DNA from: Parvibaculum sp.
GTDB lineage: Bacteria; Pseudomonadota; Alphaproteobacteria; Parvibaculales; Parvibaculaceae
Length of the DNA stretch: 64,000 nt
NCBI RefSeq assembly: GCF_030651915.1
Contig: NZ_JAUSBV010000010.1
Location: forward strand, 434,001-498,000
Direction: 5' to 3'
Part shown: positions 1 to 10,550 of the stretch, in pieces
How the letters are laid out: each line of letters starts with the position of its first letter
How positions within the stretch are numbered: the stretch's first letter is position 1
The notes under the pieces: model-generated
Databases searched by the model: none
The model's input: only the letters and a program-made list of their open reading frames with translations
What the model was told of the DNA's origin: nothing
Program-made: the position numbers and the translations under genes

Positions 1-241
1 TCATGTTGACTTCGTCATGGAACGTGACCGCAATCAACATGTCGGCCGACGCTGCACCCGCGCGCTCCAGAACGTCGGGATGCGCGCCATGACCGACAAT
101 TGCCCGGACGTCGAGCGCATCCGAGATCTGATGGACCAGTTGTGGCGACTGATCAATGACGGTCACATCGTTCTGTTCGGCGGCGAGCTGGCGCGCGATG
201 CCGAACCCGACCTGACCGGCGCCGCAGATGATCACTTTCAT
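1..241 (-). CDS. trkA: TrkA, K+ uptake regulatory NAD-binding protein (partial, N-terminus only)
   Basis: Only the first 80 codons are inside the window; the gene runs off the left edge. The start ATG is at 239-241. The translation begins MKVIICGAGQVGFGIARQLA, a Rossmann dinucleotide-binding loop (GAGQVG) typical of the RCK/KTN domain of TrkA. This is followed by a strand ending VIDQSP that carries the acidic ribose-binding residue. TrkA is a cytoplasmic subunit that gates Trk potassium uptake in response to NAD(H). It lies 25 nt downstream of ntrX on the same strand, the usual position at the end of the alphaproteobacterial ntrBCYX cluster. Confidence 0.9.
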   Translation of the reverse strand, partial: MKVIICGAGQVGFGIARQLAAEQNDVTVIDQSPQLVHQISDALDVRAIVGHGAHPDVLERAGAASADMLIAVTFHDEVNM

Positions 242-266
242 GGTCTTGCCTCGGTTCGCGGGAGGA

Positions 267-1661
267 TCATGCCGGTATGTCGATCCGGTTGGCCGCAGCG
301 ACACCGAGAGATTTCAGCTTCCGATGCAAGGCCGAACGCTCCATGCCGATGAATGCGGCCGTGCGCGAAATGTTACCGCCAAAGCGACTGATCTGCGCGA
401 TCAGATATTCACGTTCGAAGGTTTCTCGCGCTTCGCGCAGGGGCAATGCCATTATGTGCTCGCCGCCGGCACCGTTGACGGTCATCTGAGCTGAAGCGCC
501 GACCTCGGCCGGCAGCATGTCCGCGGTAACGACGGCATTCGGATCGCCTGAAGTCAGAATCAGCAAACGCTCAATGTTGTTGCGCAGTTGACGGACATTG
601 CCCGGCCAATCATGAGCCTGAAGCGCCGCCAGCGCGTCATCGGAAACCCGGCGCGGCGGAAGACCGGTGGCGTTCGAGATTTGCCCCATAAAATATTCAA
701 CCAGCAGCGGTATGTCCTCGCGCCGCGCCGATAAGGGCGGCACGCTGATCGGGACGACATTCAGACGATGAAATAGATCTTCGCGAAGCCGGCCTTTGGC
801 GATTTCGTCCAGAAGATCGCGGCTCGACGAAGAGACGACGCGCACATCGACCTTCACCTTCGGCCCGCCGCCAACGCGTTCAAAGGTCTGCTCGACCAGC
901 ACACGCAGAATCTTGCTTTGCGTTTCGATCGGCATTTCGGCGACTTCGTCGAGAAACAGCGTGCCCCCATGCGCCTGTTCGAATACGCCCACCTTGCGCG
1001 GACCGGCTGCACTTTCTTCGGTGCCGAACAATTCCACTTCCATGCGCTCGGGCGCCATGTTGGCGGCATTGATGGCGACGAAGGCATTGGCGGTGCGCCG
1101 GGACCGTGCATGAAGAAGACGCGCCACGACCTCCTTGCCACATCCGGAGGGGCCGGTAATCAAAACACGGCTGCCCGTGGGCGCCACCTTGTCGATGATC
1201 TGGCGCACCTGCGCCATGGCCGGCGAAAAACCGATCAGCGTCGTGTCATCGCCAGCGCGGGCGCGCAGTTCACTGTTTTCCCGACGCAGGCGAAAAGCCT
1301 CCAGCGCGCGGCGGACAATCAGGATCAGCCGGTCGGCCTTAAAGGGCTTCTCGATAAAATCATAGGCCCCCTTCTTGATCGCGGAGACTGCCGTTTCAAT
1401 ATTACCGTGGCCGCTGATGATGACCACTGGCAAATCCGGATGACGCTCGCGGACGATGTCGAGGAGCTCAAGTCCGTCGAGCTTGCTGCCTTGCAGCCAG
1501 ATGTCGAGGATGACAAGACCGGGACGGCGTGCCTCAATGGCCGCCAGCGCGCGGTCGCTGTCGGCGGCGCTCCGGGTGTCGTAGCCTTCATCGTTCAGAA
1601 TGCCCGCAACCAGTTCGCGGATGTCACCCTCGTCGTCGACAATAAGAATATCAGACGCCAT
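267..1661 (-). CDS. ntrX: NtrX, response regulator of the AAA+ family
   Basis: The protein has 464 residues. A receiver domain (about 1-120, phosphoacceptor D53 in VILDIWL) is followed by an AAA+ domain with Walker A GPSGCGKE and Walker B LFLDEV, then a Fis-type HTH at the C-terminus. The sigma54-contact loop GAFTGA is absent: between ELFG and FEQAHGG there is only a short EESAAGPRKVGV stretch. Loss of this loop is known for NtrX and implies regulation without classic sigma54 activation. The start overlaps the end of ntrY by 11 nt, so translation is probably coupled. It receives phosphate from NtrY and has been linked in other alphaproteobacteria to nitrogen metabolism, redox response and cell envelope control. 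Confidence 0.95.
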   Translation of the reverse strand: MASDILIVDDEGDIRELVAGILNDEGYDTRSAADSDRALAAIEARRPGLVILDIWLQGSKLDGLELLDIVRERHPDLPVVIISGHGNIETAVSAIKKGAYDFIEKPFKADRLILIVRRALEAFRLRRENSELRARAGDDTTLIGFSPAMAQVRQIIDKVAPTGSRVLITGPSGCGKEVVARLLHARSRRTANAFVAINAANMAPERMEVELFGTEESAAGPRKVGVFEQAHGGTLFLDEVAEMPIETQSKILRVLVEQTFERVGGGPKVKVDVRVVSSSSRDLLDEIAKGRLREDLFHRLNVVPISVPPLSARREDIPLLVEYFMGQISNATGLPPRRVSDDALAALQAHDWPGNVRQLRNNIERLLILTSGDPNAVVTADMLPAEVGASAQMTVNGAGGEHIMALPLREARETFEREYLIAQISRFGGNISRTAAFIGMERSALHRKLKSLGVAAANRIDIPA

Positions 1662-3978
1662 TCACAGCCTCTTTTTCTTCGTTCTTGCCGGTGATCCGGT
1701 CGATCGCAAATCCGCCGGTCTCATCGGGCGCCACCGTGTGGCGACGCGGAAACACCAGACGTATGCGTGCGCCTGTATCCCATTCCTCAATTCGCGGCGC
1801 ATCTTCCAGAATCAAATCGCCGCCATGCTCTTCCATCACCTTGTTGACGATCGCGAGACCGAGACCGGTACCTTTGACGCGGGTCGTCATGTAAGGCTCG
1901 GTCAGACGCGTCCGGTCGCTTTCGGGCAAGCCGCAGCCCGAGTCGGTCACCCTGATCTCGACCCGGTCGTCATCCGCCGTCAACGCTATCTGAATGCGGC
2001 CGATCTTCGTATCGCCACCGTGGCCGGACAGCGAACCGCCTTCTTCTCCCTCGTCGTGACCACGGATCGCTTCTGCGGCATTCTTCAGAATGTTGGTCAG
2101 CGCCTGACTGACGAGGCGCCCGTCACATTCAAGAACAACCGGATCGTCCGGTATATCGAGACGATATTCGATATCCGGATGCCCGACACGCTGAAGGAAA
2201 ACGGCCTGACGCAGGACTTCATTGATTTCAAGAGGTTTCATTACCGCCACCGGCATGCGGGCAAACGAGGAAAATTCATCGACCATGCGCCCAATATCTG
2301 CGACCTGACGAATGATCGTTGCCGTGCATTGTTCGAAAACCTCAGGATCCGATTTGATTTCCTTGCCGTATTTGCGCCGCAAACGCTCTGCCGATAACTG
2401 GATCGGTGTCAGAGGGTTCTTGATCTCATGGGCAATGCGCCGCGCGATATCCGCCCATGCGGAGGTGCGCTGGGCACGGACAAGCTCGGTGATGTCGTCG
2501 AATGTCAGAACAAATCCACCTTGTCCTGAATCGGTAACTTCACGCGTGATACGCAGATTCAATGTCCGGTCCTGTCCGTTGCTATGGATCATGACCTGGG
2601 CCTGTGCCCGACGCTCCGGGTGCGCCAGGGCATCCTCAACAACGGCTGACATTTCCGGCGCGGTCGTCGAGATGTCGAGCCCAACCACGCCCAGCTCCCG
2701 CTTACCAAAGAAATGCAAGGCTGCCCTGTTTGCGTGAGCTACCCGACCTTCATTGTCGAGCCCGAGTACGCCGGCGCTGACGCCGGACAGAACTGCTTCC
2801 GTGAACTGACGACGCTCATCAAGCTGGTGATTTGCTGCAACAAGGTCGTTGCGCTGGCTCTCAAGCTGGCTCGTCATGCGGTTAAAGGCGCTCGTCAGCA
2901 TGTCGAGTTCGTCACCGGTCGCACCGACATTCACACGCGCACGCAGGTCGCCCGCGCTGACCCGTTCTGCCGCGCGCACCAGCTCGGAAATCGGGTCGAC
3001 AATGCGGTTCGCGGCCCAAAGCCCGAGCCAGATCGCCGCCAGAAGCATGATCAGGGCGAATATCACGTAGATCAAAGCGAAAGTAACCTGAAATTGTATG
3101 CGGCGACTTTCAAGACTTTCGTACTCGTCGACCGCCGCGCGCGTTTCAGCAAGATGGTCGAGGACACGCGCATCGACCAGCCGAGCGACATAAAGATAAG
3201 TGTCATCGAGTGTCGGGATCGTCACCAAAGCCCTGACCTGGCTGTGGTCGTCCACTGTAAATAACGCCGCATCGCCTTTTTCGGCTGCCTCAAAAAGTTC
3301 GGGCGGCGGCTTTCCCAGTTCAACGCTTCCACGAGCCTTGGTCAGAATACGGCCGTCTGAACCAATCAGATAGGCACCGTTGAGCGCGCGCAGATGCATC
3401 TGGTCGGAAACAAGCTGAAAGAAAATTCCGGGATTGCTGGTCATCAAGGCCGAATTGCGATTGATGTCGTTTGCCATGGCCAGCGAGTCGCCACGCAACA
3501 CGTGGTGATGTTCGTTGAGATAGGCTTCAGCAACAGTCTCGGCATTCGAAATGATCAGCTGAACGCGCTCACTGAACCATGTATCGAGACCACGGTTCAG
3601 CGTCATTGCGGCGAATGCAGCCACGATGATGGCCGGCATCACGGCAACAATGGCGAACATTGTCACCAGCCGCGCGTGAAGCTTGGCGCCCGTCGTGCCG
3701 CTGACACGCGCCATGACCAAGCGGATAACGCGCCACGAAATCAGCCCGAACAGCACAAGGACAATCGTGAGATTGGCCAAAAGCAGCAAAATCAGGACTG
3801 GCCGCGTTGGTGAAAAAGGGGTCAACCCGGTCAAAAGCATGTAGGTAAATGAGCCGAGCAGAACGGCGGCAACAACAAGCCCGACCGACACGCCTGCGGA
3901 AAAGCCGCGACGTCCCAACAACTGCCAAAGCCGGCCTTCCCAGCCTGGCGACGCGTCGATCCGGTCTGTCGTCGTCAT
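1651..3978 (-). CDS. ntrY: NtrY, membrane sensor histidine kinase
   Basis: The start is placed at ATG 3976-3978 (MTTTDRID, 775 aa). An upstream in-frame codon would add 16 polar residues ahead of the first membrane segment and lacks support. Hydrophobic segments lie near residues 30-50, 60-80 and 100-125. A periplasmic sensing domain, a further TM near residue 310, a HAMP linker, a PAS domain (about 385-490), HisKA (H-box [14 protein letters not shown]) and a HATPase (N-box [11 protein letters not shown]-box DSGCGLP and GTGLGLAIV) follow. It phosphorylates NtrX. The gene is about 200 nt downstream of ntrC, leaving room for its own promoter. Confidence 0.95.
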   Translation of the reverse strand: MTTTDRIDASPGWEGRLWQLLGRRGFSAGVSVGLVVAAVLLGSFTYMLLTGLTPFSPTRPVLILLLLANLTIVLVLFGLISWRVIRLVMARVSGTTGAKLHARLVTMFAIVAVMPAIIVAAFAAMTLNRGLDTWFSERVQLIISNAETVAEAYLNEHHHVLRGDSLAMANDINRNSALMTSNPGIFFQLVSDQMHLRALNGAYLIGSDGRILTKARGSVELGKPPPELFEAAEKGDAALFTVDDHSQVRALVTIPTLDDTYLYVARLVDARVLDHLAETRAAVDEYESLESRRIQFQVTFALIYVIFALIMLLAAIWLGLWAANRIVDPISELVRAAERVSAGDLRARVNVGATGDELDMLTSAFNRMTSQLESQRNDLVAANHQLDERRQFTEAVLSGVSAGVLGLDNEGRVAHANRAALHFFGKRELGVVGLDISTTAPEMSAVVEDALAHPERRAQAQVMIHSNGQDRTLNLRITREVTDSGQGGFVLTFDDITELVRAQRTSAWADIARRIAHEIKNPLTPIQLSAERLRRKYGKEIKSDPEVFEQCTATIIRQVADIGRMVDEFSSFARMPVAVMKPLEINEVLRQAVFLQRVGHPDIEYRLDIPDDPVVLECDGRLVSQALTNILKNAAEAIRGHDEGEEGGSLSGHGGDTKIGRIQIALTADDDRVEIRVTDSGCGLPESDRTRLTEPYMTTRVKGTGLGLAIVNKVMEEHGGDLILEDAPRIEEWDTGARIRLVFPRRHTVAPDETGGFAIDRITGKNEEKEAVNGV

Positions 3979-4177
3979 TTTGTTTCCCGAGCGGGTCTCA
4001 TGCGGAGCCCCGTTCCGTCTGGCCAAGACCGAACACAGGTTCTTGTCTTGCCTGTGTCAGGTCCTGTGCCTAATCCGCAACGCTCTGATGCGGCAAGGCG
4101 GCATTCTGTATCGGGAATCGGTACCGTTCAACAACAATGTTGCCGGATTACATCAGTACCAGATATCGAAATCATGG

Positions 4178-5620
4178 CTATTTCAGCCCGCGTATGACCT
4201 GAATGTCGAGTTCGCGGATCTTCTTCCGCAAGGTATTACGGTTAATACCCAACAGATGCGCGGCCTTGATCTGGTTACCGCGCGTGACCGCCAGGCTCAT
4301 GCCCAGCAAGGGCCGCTCGACCTCCTGCAACAGTCGGTCGTAGAGACCCGGCGGCGGAAGGGCGTCGCCATGCGCGGCAAAGATGCGCCCGAGCGTGCGC
4401 TCGACGGCGGCGCCGAGCGGCTCATCGATGGCCGGTTGTTCGGCGGACCTGCCGAAGTCGGGCTCGGCCAGCTCATTCTCGAGGATCGATGCACCGATGA
4501 TTTCCTCGGTGTAGAGGGCCGCGAGACGGCGCACCAGATTTTCCAGTTCGCGGACATTGCCCGGCCAGCGATAACGCTTCAGCAGTTCCATGCCGTCGGC
4601 GTCGATCGTCTTGGGCGGGAGCCCCTCGTCCTCGGCCTGCCCCAGGAAGTGCCGAATGAGATCCGGAATATCCTCTGAGCGCTCGCGCAACGGCGGCAGG
4701 CGGATCGGCACGACATTCAGCCGGAAAAACAGGTCTTCGCGGAACAAGCCCTGATTGATGAGCTGACGCAGATCGCGATTGGTAGCGGCGACGATGCGAA
4801 CATCGGTCTTGATCGGTGTCCGACCACCTACGGTTGTGTATTCGCCCTGCTGCAACACGCGCAGAAGCCGGGTTTGCGCTTCCATCGGCATATCGCCGAT
4901 CTCATCGAGAAAGAGCGTGCCGCCCTCGGCCTGCTCGAAGCGTCCGGTAGCACGCTGGCTGGCACCGGTGAACGCACCTTTCTCGTGACCGAAGAGTTCA
5001 CTCTCGATCAGTTCGCGCGGGATGGCGGCCATGTTGACGGCGACGAAGGGACCGTTGCGGCGACGGCCGTAGTCGTGCAACGCACGGGCCACCAGTTCCT
5101 TGCCGGTGCCGCTCTCACCCGAAATCATTACGGTAAGGTCGGTCTGCATCAGACGCGCCAACACGCGATATATATCCTGCATGGCCGGCGACCGGCCAAT
5201 CAAAGGGATCTTTTCGTCTTCCTCGGGTTGCTGGCGGGCGATGGCCGGTTCGCGCGGCGCGGTCAAGGCCCGGTCGACGACGCGGATCAGTTCGTTGAGA
5301 TCGAAGGGTTTGGGGAGATATTCGTAGGCGCCGCGCTCCGCCGCCATGATCGCGGTTTTCAGTGTGTTCTGTGCGCTCATCACGATGATCGGCAGTTCCG
5401 GGCGCGCACGTTTGATGCGCGGGATCAGGTCGAACGCGTTCTCGTCGGGCATCACCACATCGGTGATGATGAGATCGCCCTCGCCCTGACTGACCCAACG
5501 CCAGAGCGTTGCTGCGTTCCCTGTGGAGCGGACATCGTAGCCGACCCTGCCGAGCGCCTGATTGAGAACGGTGCGGATCGCCGCATCGTCATCGGCAAGG
5601 AGAATGGTTCCACTCGGCAT
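4178..5620 (-). CDS. ntrC: NtrC, nitrogen regulation response regulator
   Basis: The protein has 480 residues: a receiver with D54 ([10 protein letters not shown]), a sigma54-interaction AAA+ domain with Walker A GESGTGKE, an intact GAFTGA loop ([23 protein letters not shown]), Walker B LFLDEIGD, and a C-terminal Fis HTH ([20 protein letters not shown]). It activates sigma54-dependent nitrogen assimilation genes when phosphorylated by NtrB. The start lies 13 nt after ntrB ends, within the dusB-ntrB-ntrC operon. The intact GAFTGA contrasts with its neighbour NtrX. Confidence 0.97.
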   Translation of the reverse strand: MPSGTILLADDDAAIRTVLNQALGRVGYDVRSTGNAATLWRWVSQGEGDLIITDVVMPDENAFDLIPRIKRARPELPIIVMSAQNTLKTAIMAAERGAYEYLPKPFDLNELIRVVDRALTAPREPAIARQQPEEDEKIPLIGRSPAMQDIYRVLARLMQTDLTVMISGESGTGKELVARALHDYGRRRNGPFVAVNMAAIPRELIESELFGHEKGAFTGASQRATGRFEQAEGGTLFLDEIGDMPMEAQTRLLRVLQQGEYTTVGGRTPIKTDVRIVAATNRDLRQLINQGLFREDLFFRLNVVPIRLPPLRERSEDIPDLIRHFLGQAEDEGLPPKTIDADGMELLKRYRWPGNVRELENLVRRLAALYTEEIIGASILENELAEPDFGRSAEQPAIDEPLGAAVERTLGRIFAAHGDALPPPGLYDRLLQEVERPLLGMSLAVTRGNQIKAAHLLGINRNTLRKKIRELDIQVIRGLK

Positions 5621-5633
5621 CTAAATTCTCCTG

Positions 5634-6764
5634 TCAGTGCGGCAGATCGCCGTCGGTCACGGTGGCGCCGGTATGCATGGGCAACAAGACACGAAAGACC
5701 GTGCCACGCGGCAAACTCTCGCATTCGATGATCCCGCCATGATCACCGATGATCTTGGCCACCAGCGCCAGACCGAGGCCGGTGCCCGAAGATTTGGTGG
5801 TCACGAAAGGATCAAAGAGGTGTTCCAGTATGTCCGGCGATACGCCGGGGCCGTCATCAATCACACAGATTTCGAGCGGCAGGCTGACACGGTCACGACT
5901 GCCCGGCATCGAGAGGCGAACACCGGGCCGGTAGGCTGTGGTCAGGACAATCTCGCCTTCGGGCCTGCCGATCGCTTCGGCGGCGTTCTTGACCAGATTG
6001 AGAAAGACCTGAATCAACTGATCCTTGTCGCCCAACACGGGTGGCAATGAGGGGTCGTACTCCTCGACAATGCGGATACCCTTCGCGAATCCCGTCGCCG
6101 CGAGTTGCTTTACATGACCCAGAACCAAATGAATGTTGACCGGCTCGCGCGGTACTGGACGCTCGTCGGAGAAGACCTCCATGCGGTCGACCAGCTTGCA
6201 AATACGGTCGGTCTCTTCGCAAATCAAGCGCGTCAGCGTCTTGTCTTCGGTCGAAGCCGCCAGTTCCAGCAATTGCGCCGCACCGCGAATGCCCGAAAGC
6301 GGATTCTTGATCTCATGCGCAAGGATTGCGGCCATGCCGGTGACCGAGCGGGCGGCACTGCGATGCGTCAGCTGGCGATCCATCTTGTGCGCCATGGTGC
6401 GGACTTGCAGAAGCAGCAGCACGTGGCCTGGATATTCGATGAGCGGCGTTACCTGGATATCGACCTGGCGGTCACCCATACGTGGTGTACCGATCTCGAC
6501 TCCATACTCGTTGACCGAAACGCCGCGTTCGAAGACCTGCTCGATCAGCGACAGGACGGGGCTGCCGAAAGCGACGACGTCGCTCAACGGATGCCCAACC
6601 AACATGGCGGAACTGGCGGCAAAAAATTCTTCGGTGCTGTCGTTGACATATGCGATGCGGCTGTTGCGGTCGACAAGGATCACCGGATGGGGGATCGATT
6701 TCAGGATAACCGACGCTTCGGGCAGTGCCCCGGCGGGAGAAGATTGCGCGGCTTGAGACATCAT
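5634..6764 (-). CDS. ntrB: NtrB, nitrogen-sensing histidine kinase/phosphatase
   Basis: The protein has 376 residues and no membrane segment. A PAS domain (about 15-125) is followed by HisKA with H150 in [15 protein letters not shown], and a HATPase with N-box [11 protein letters not shown] and G-boxes DDGPGV and GTGLGLALV. In this family it is controlled by PII (GlnB) and phosphorylates or dephosphorylates NtrC. A GAGGGAGG ribosome-binding site precedes ATG 6762-6764, which overlaps the dusB stop (ATGA type). A second ATG directly follows, so the protein may start at either Met. Confidence 0.96.
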   Translation of the reverse strand: MMSQAAQSSPAGALPEASVILKSIPHPVILVDRNSRIAYVNDSTEEFFAASSAMLVGHPLSDVVAFGSPVLSLIEQVFERGVSVNEYGVEIGTPRMGDRQVDIQVTPLIEYPGHVLLLLQVRTMAHKMDRQLTHRSAARSVTGMAAILAHEIKNPLSGIRGAAQLLELAASTEDKTLTRLICEETDRICKLVDRMEVFSDERPVPREPVNIHLVLGHVKQLAATGFAKGIRIVEEYDPSLPPVLGDKDQLIQVFLNLVKNAAEAIGRPEGEIVLTTAYRPGVRLSMPGSRDRVSLPLEICVIDDGPGVSPDILEHLFDPFVTTKSSGTGLGLALVAKIIGDHGGIIECESLPRGTVFRVLLPMHTGATVTDGDLPH

Positions 6765-7783
6765 GCGGCCTCCCTCGAAGCCGAAGCGGGCTCACGCCGG
6801 CCGGCCTCTTCATAAAACACATCGAGCGTGTCCAGCACTTCGGCCGGATCGCTCAAGTGCACGATGGTTCGTTTGGCGATCAATGCTTCGTTCGGGAAAC
6901 GGCGCGCGGCCTCTTCGAGATACCAGACCAGGTGTTTGCGGGCGACGCGCAGCCCCAGCGCCACGCCATAGTGATCAAGCATGTCGCGGTAGTGGCGCGT
7001 GACAATGCCGTGTTGTTCGTCCCATGACGGTGCCGAAAGTTTATCGCCGGTTTTCAGGTAGTGAGCGACTTGCGCCGGGAACCAGGGGCGGCCTTGCGCA
7101 CCCCGTCCGATCATCACGCCGTCGGCGCCCGAGGCATCAAGGACGGCGCGCGCGTCTTCCTCGCTCGTGATGTCGCCGTTGGCGATGACGGGAATCGAGA
7201 CAGCGCTTTTGACTTCGGCGATAAAATTCCAGTCCGCACGACCCTTGTAGAACTGGCAGCGGGTGCGGCCGTGCACGGTCACCATTTTCACACCAGCGGC
7301 CTCGGCACGATACGCCAGCTCCGGCGCGTTGCGTGTGGCCTCGTCCCAGCCCGTCCGCATTTTCAGTGTGACCGGAACCTCAACCGCGCCGACCGTCGCC
7401 TCGATCAGGCTTTCGGCATGGTCGAGGTCGCGCATCAGCGCCGAACCCGACAGGCCCGTCGTCACCTGCTTGGCGGGGCACCCCATATTGATGTCGATGA
7501 TGTCGGCACCAGCGGCAGCGGCCAGTCTGGCGCCCTCGGCCATCCAATGCGCTTCGCGGCCGGCCAATTGGATCGCCAGCGGCTCGACCTCGCCCGCCCC
7601 CGCCGCCCGGCGCACGACGTCCGGCCTCTCACGAACCAACGCGTCGCTCGCCACCATTTCGGAGACGACGAGGCCGGCCCCCAGCCTGTGGGCCACGCGG
7701 CGGAACGGCAGATCGGTCACGCCGGCCATTGGGGCCAACAGCACCGGGTTTGCCAAGACATGCCTGCCAATCGATATGGTCAA
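6761..7783 (-). CDS. dusB: tRNA-dihydrouridine synthase DusB (NifR3)
   Basis: The protein has 340 residues and a TIM barrel that begins [17 protein letters not shown]. It carries the FMN/substrate motifs [20 protein letters not shown] (catalytic Cys in GCP) and IANGDI, and a helical tRNA-binding C-terminus. DusB reduces specific uridines in the tRNA D-loop using NADPH and FMN. It is the first gene of the ntr cluster, the classic nifR3 position, and overlaps ntrB by 4 nt. It is divergent from ispDF, with a 127-nt shared promoter region. Confidence 0.96.
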   Translation of the reverse strand: MTISIGRHVLANPVLLAPMAGVTDLPFRRVAHRLGAGLVVSEMVASDALVRERPDVVRRAAGAGEVEPLAIQLAGREAHWMAEGARLAAAAGADIIDINMGCPAKQVTTGLSGSALMRDLDHAESLIEATVGAVEVPVTLKMRTGWDEATRNAPELAYRAEAAGVKMVTVHGRTRCQFYKGRADWNFIAEVKSAVSIPVIANGDITSEEDARAVLDASGADGVMIGRGAQGRPWFPAQVAHYLKTGDKLSAPSWDEQHGIVTRHYRDMLDHYGVALGLRVARKHLVWYLEEAARRFPNEALIAKRTIVHLSDPAEVLDTLDVFYEEAGRREPASASREAA

Positions 7784-7910
7784 ACTTTAGGCACCAATAG
7801 ACATTGCACAAATTTTGTCCAAAATAGCGTCTGCCCAAAGTTTCGGCAAGGCAAATCGACAGGCTCAAATCCGCTTGCGAAAGCTCCTTCGGGGTGCGAA
7901 ACGAGCAGAC

Positions 7911-9059
7911 ATGACCGTCGTCGCTCTCATCGTGGCGGCCGGCCGCGGCAGCCGCGCCGGGCCGGGCGCGCCGAAGCAGTACCGCCAGCTTGGCGGTGAG
8001 CCGGTGTTGCGACGGACGCTTGCTGCCTTTGCTTCCCATCCCGGCGTCGACGACGTTCTGACCGTAATCCATGCGGATGATCGCACCGAATACGAGGCGG
8101 CCGCGGCGGGCCTGCCCAAGCTTCTGCCGCCTTGCCTCGGCGGTGCGACACGACAGGCTTCGGTACTGGCCGGACTTGAAGCGCTTGTCGCGCGCGCGCC
8201 AACCCTGGTGTTGATCCACGACGGCGCTCGGCCCTTTGCTTCCTCAATGCTGATCTCGGACTGCATCGAAGCGCTGGCCACGTATCGCGGCGTTCTGGTC
8301 GCGCTCCCGGTGACCGATACGCTTCGGCGCTCCGTGGACGGGCAAGCGGGCCCAACAGTGCCCCGCGATGGCCTTTGGCGCGCGCAGACACCGCAGGGAT
8401 TTCATTTCGAGGCTATTCTGGACGCGCATCGGGGCGTGGTGGATCAGTCGGTTACGGACGATGTCGAAGTGGCGACGGCGGCGGGGATCGATGTGGCGAT
8501 GATCGAAGGCGACGAGGACAATATCAAAATCACCGACGCGGCCGACATGGCCCGCGCGGCGCGAATACTGGCCCGTGGCGGCGAACCGCGCACAGGCACC
8601 GGTTTCGACGTGCATCGCTTCGAACCGGGCGACCATGTCTGGCTGTGTGGTGTCCGGGTCCCGCATTCAGCGGGGCTTGCAGGTCATTCGGATGCAGATG
8701 TCGGCCTGCATGCGCTGACCGATGCAATACTGGGTGCTATCGGCGCCGGCGATATCGGCAAGCACTTCCCGCCCGAAGAAATGAAATGGGAAGGCGCCGC
8801 CTCCGATATCTTCCTCGCGCATGCCGGCGATCTTGCCGCCCGCGCCGGAGCGCGAATTTCCAATCTCGACGTGACGCTGATCTGCGAGCGGCCGAAGATC
8901 GGCCCACATGTCGAAGCGATGCGGGACCGGGTCGCCGAAATTCTCAACCTTGACCGCACCCGCGTCAGCGTCAAGGCGACGACGACCGAAGGGTTGGGCT
9001 TCACCGGGCGCAGCGAGGGTATTGCCGCGCAGGCCGTTGCAACGCTGATATTCGGATGA
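7911..9059 (+). CDS. ispDF: Bifunctional IspD/IspF enzyme of isoprenoid (MEP) synthesis
   Basis: I start at ATG 7911 ([13 protein letters not shown], 382 aa); the upstream in-frame extension has no conserved sequence. Residues 1-225 are IspD, which makes CDP-methylerythritol (nucleotide loop [15 protein letters not shown]; also [10 protein letters not shown]). Residues 226-382 are IspF, which makes the 2,4-cyclodiphosphate, beginning [11 protein letters not shown] with metal ligands in FDVHRF and [21 protein letters not shown]. The fusion of both activities is common in alphaproteobacteria. The gene overlaps pgpA (ATGA) and leads a three-gene plus-strand operon. Confidence 0.97.
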   Translation: MTVVALIVAAGRGSRAGPGAPKQYRQLGGEPVLRRTLAAFASHPGVDDVLTVIHADDRTEYEAAAAGLPKLLPPCLGGATRQASVLAGLEALVARAPTLVLIHDGARPFASSMLISDCIEALATYRGVLVALPVTDTLRRSVDGQAGPTVPRDGLWRAQTPQGFHFEAILDAHRGVVDQSVTDDVEVATAAGIDVAMIEGDEDNIKITDAADMARAARILARGGEPRTGTGFDVHRFEPGDHVWLCGVRVPHSAGLAGHSDADVGLHALTDAILGAIGAGDIGKHFPPEEMKWEGAASDIFLAHAGDLAARAGARISNLDVTLICERPKIGPHVEAMRDRVAEILNLDRTRVSVKATTTEGLGFTGRSEGIAAQAVATLIFG

Positions 9060-9556
9060 GCCGCTTCACCGCCCTGCCCGCCGGCCTTGCCTTTCACCAT
9101 CCTGTCGCCCTTGTGGCAACATGGTTCGGGGCCGGGCTGATCCGTCCGGCACCCGGCACATGGGGATCGCTTGCCGCGATACCCTTCGCCGTCGCAATCG
9201 TCCATTTCCTCGGCGCACCAGCGCTGCTGCTGGCGGCGCTTGCCGCATTCGCTGCTGGCATATGGGCCTCGGAGCGGTATTGCGCGGCGGGCGGAACCGA
9301 AGATGCCGCTGAAGTCGTGATCGACGAAGTGGCCGCCATGTGGCTGGTGCTCGCGGCGCTGCCGATGTCACCCATCAACTGGCTCGCCGGCTTCGCGCTG
9401 TTTCGTCTTTTCGACATCTGGAAGCCCTGGCCAATCGGCGCGGTCGAGCGGCGTTTCAAGGGCGGCTTCGGCGTCATGGCGGACGACATCGTCGCCGCGA
9501 TCTATGCCGTACTCGCCTTCATCCTTTGCGACATTCTGATCGGGTTCGTCACATGA
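9056..9556 (+). CDS. pgpA: Phosphatidylglycerophosphatase A
   Basis: The 166-residue membrane protein begins with a polar stretch containing [23 protein letters not shown]. It shows the PgpA signature with acidic residues in [11 protein letters not shown] and [12 protein letters not shown], and several hydrophobic helices. It dephosphorylates phosphatidylglycerol phosphate in the inner membrane. Four-base overlaps with both ispDF and cinA indicate translational coupling. Confidence 0.95.
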   Translation: MSRFTALPAGLAFHHPVALVATWFGAGLIRPAPGTWGSLAAIPFAVAIVHFLGAPALLLAALAAFAAGIWASERYCAAGGTEDAAEVVIDEVAAMWLVLAALPMSPINWLAGFALFRLFDIWKPWPIGAVERRFKGGFGVMADDIVAAIYAVLAFILCDILIGFVT

Positions 9557-10047
9557 GCATTTTCCCGCGCCGCCTGGTGCATCTCGCTGAGCTGACGCTG
9601 GCAGATGCGCGCGAGGCCAAACTGAAGATCGTGACAGCCGAATCCTGCACTGGCGGATTGATCGCCGGTCTTCTGACCGAGATCGCCGGATCGTCGGATG
9701 TGGTGGAGCGCGGCTTCGTCGTCTATTCGAACGAAGCCAAACGCGACATGCTGGACGTGCCGGGCGATCTCATCGCCGACTTCGGCGCGGTGTCGGAGCC
9801 GGTGGCACGGGCCATGGCTGAGGGAGCGCTCAGGAATTCACGCGCGCATATCGCCGTCTCGGTAACCGGCGTCGCCGGGCCCGGCGGTGGGACGCCGATG
9901 AAGCCGGTCGGTCTCGTTCATTTCGGCGCAGCGCGACAGGGCCGTAGCATTCTTCACGAGATGCAGCGTTTCGGCGATGTCGGGCGCGAGGAAATCCGTC
10001 TCAAAAGCATCGAGACGGCGCTCAACCTCGTGCGGCGAATGATGTGA
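9553..10047 (+). CDS. pncC: CinA C-terminal-type nicotinamide-nucleotide amidase
   Basis: The protein has 164 residues starting [36 protein letters not shown]. The AESCTGG motif, VVYSNEAK and SVTGVAGPGGGT are hallmarks of the CinA C-terminal (PncC) domain, which deamidates NMN and recycles pyridine nucleotides. The N-terminal CinA half is absent, as in many proteobacteria. The start ATG at 9553 overlaps the pgpA stop. It ends convergently, 6 nt from the COQ10 homologue. Confidence 0.93.
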   Translation: MSIFPRRLVHLAELTLADAREAKLKIVTAESCTGGLIAGLLTEIAGSSDVVERGFVVYSNEAKRDMLDVPGDLIADFGAVSEPVARAMAEGALRNSRAHIAVSVTGVAGPGGGTPMKPVGLVHFGAARQGRSILHEMQRFGDVGREEIRLKSIETALNLVRRMM

Positions 10048-10053
10048 GGGCGG

Positions 10054-10545
10054 CTATTCCGCCGATGTAACCGGAGGGCCGAAGGCTGGCGCGGCACGCC
10101 GGCCGTATACTGCGTCGGCGCGATCGACAAAGGCCTGCATCAGGCGGCCGAACGCCTTGGCAAAAACCGCATTCATCATTTTCTGCAACATCTGGCTGCG
10201 AAATTCGAAATCGATGAAAAAGTGGATACGTGTGCCGCCGCCTTGCAGCGGCTCGAACTGCCATTTGTTGTGAAGGTGTCGGAACGGACCCTCGACATAA
10301 GCGACGTCGATCAGACGCGTCGCGCGATCGAGCGTGACCTTGCTGGTGAAGCGCTCACGGAAGAGCTTGTAGGAAATAATCAGGTCGGCAAGCAACACTT
10401 CATTGCCGTCAATCGTGTCGCGGCGGCGGATGCGTGCGCCACCGCACCAAGGAAGAAACTCGGGATAGCGTTCGATGCCGGCGACAAGGTCAAACATGTC
10501 GTCCGCCGCGTAGGGAACGTCGCGGGTTTGCTCGTGGGCGGGCAT
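10054..10545 (-). CDS. COQ10/RatA-type START-domain ubiquinone-binding protein
   Basis: The protein has 163 residues (MPAHEQTRDVPYAADDMFDLVAGIERYPEFLPWCGGARI), matching the polyketide-cyclase/START family that includes mitochondrial COQ10 and bacterial RatA. In alphaproteobacteria it is usually called a ubiquinone-binding protein aiding respiration. The YPEFLPWC motif and the FRHLHNKWQFEPLQGGGTRIHFFIDFEF strands are typical. It follows lipA by 5 nt on the same strand, a common pairing in this class. The toxin role of E. coli RatA is not implied. Confidence 0.9.
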   Translation of the reverse strand: MPAHEQTRDVPYAADDMFDLVAGIERYPEFLPWCGGARIRRRDTIDGNEVLLADLIISYKLFRERFTSKVTLDRATRLIDVAYVEGPFRHLHNKWQFEPLQGGGTRIHFFIDFEFRSQMLQKMMNAVFAKAFGRLMQAFVDRADAVYGRRAAPAFGPPVTSAE

Positions 10546-10550
10546 GAGGG

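Noticed and set aside
7784-7812. A possible NtrC site or sigma54 promoter before dusB (GGTGC and TTGCAC motifs)
   Set aside because: The half-sites are present but the spacing does not fit: TGCA to GGTGC is two bases too long for an NtrC site, and GG to GC is 14 rather than 10 nt for a -24/-12 promoter.
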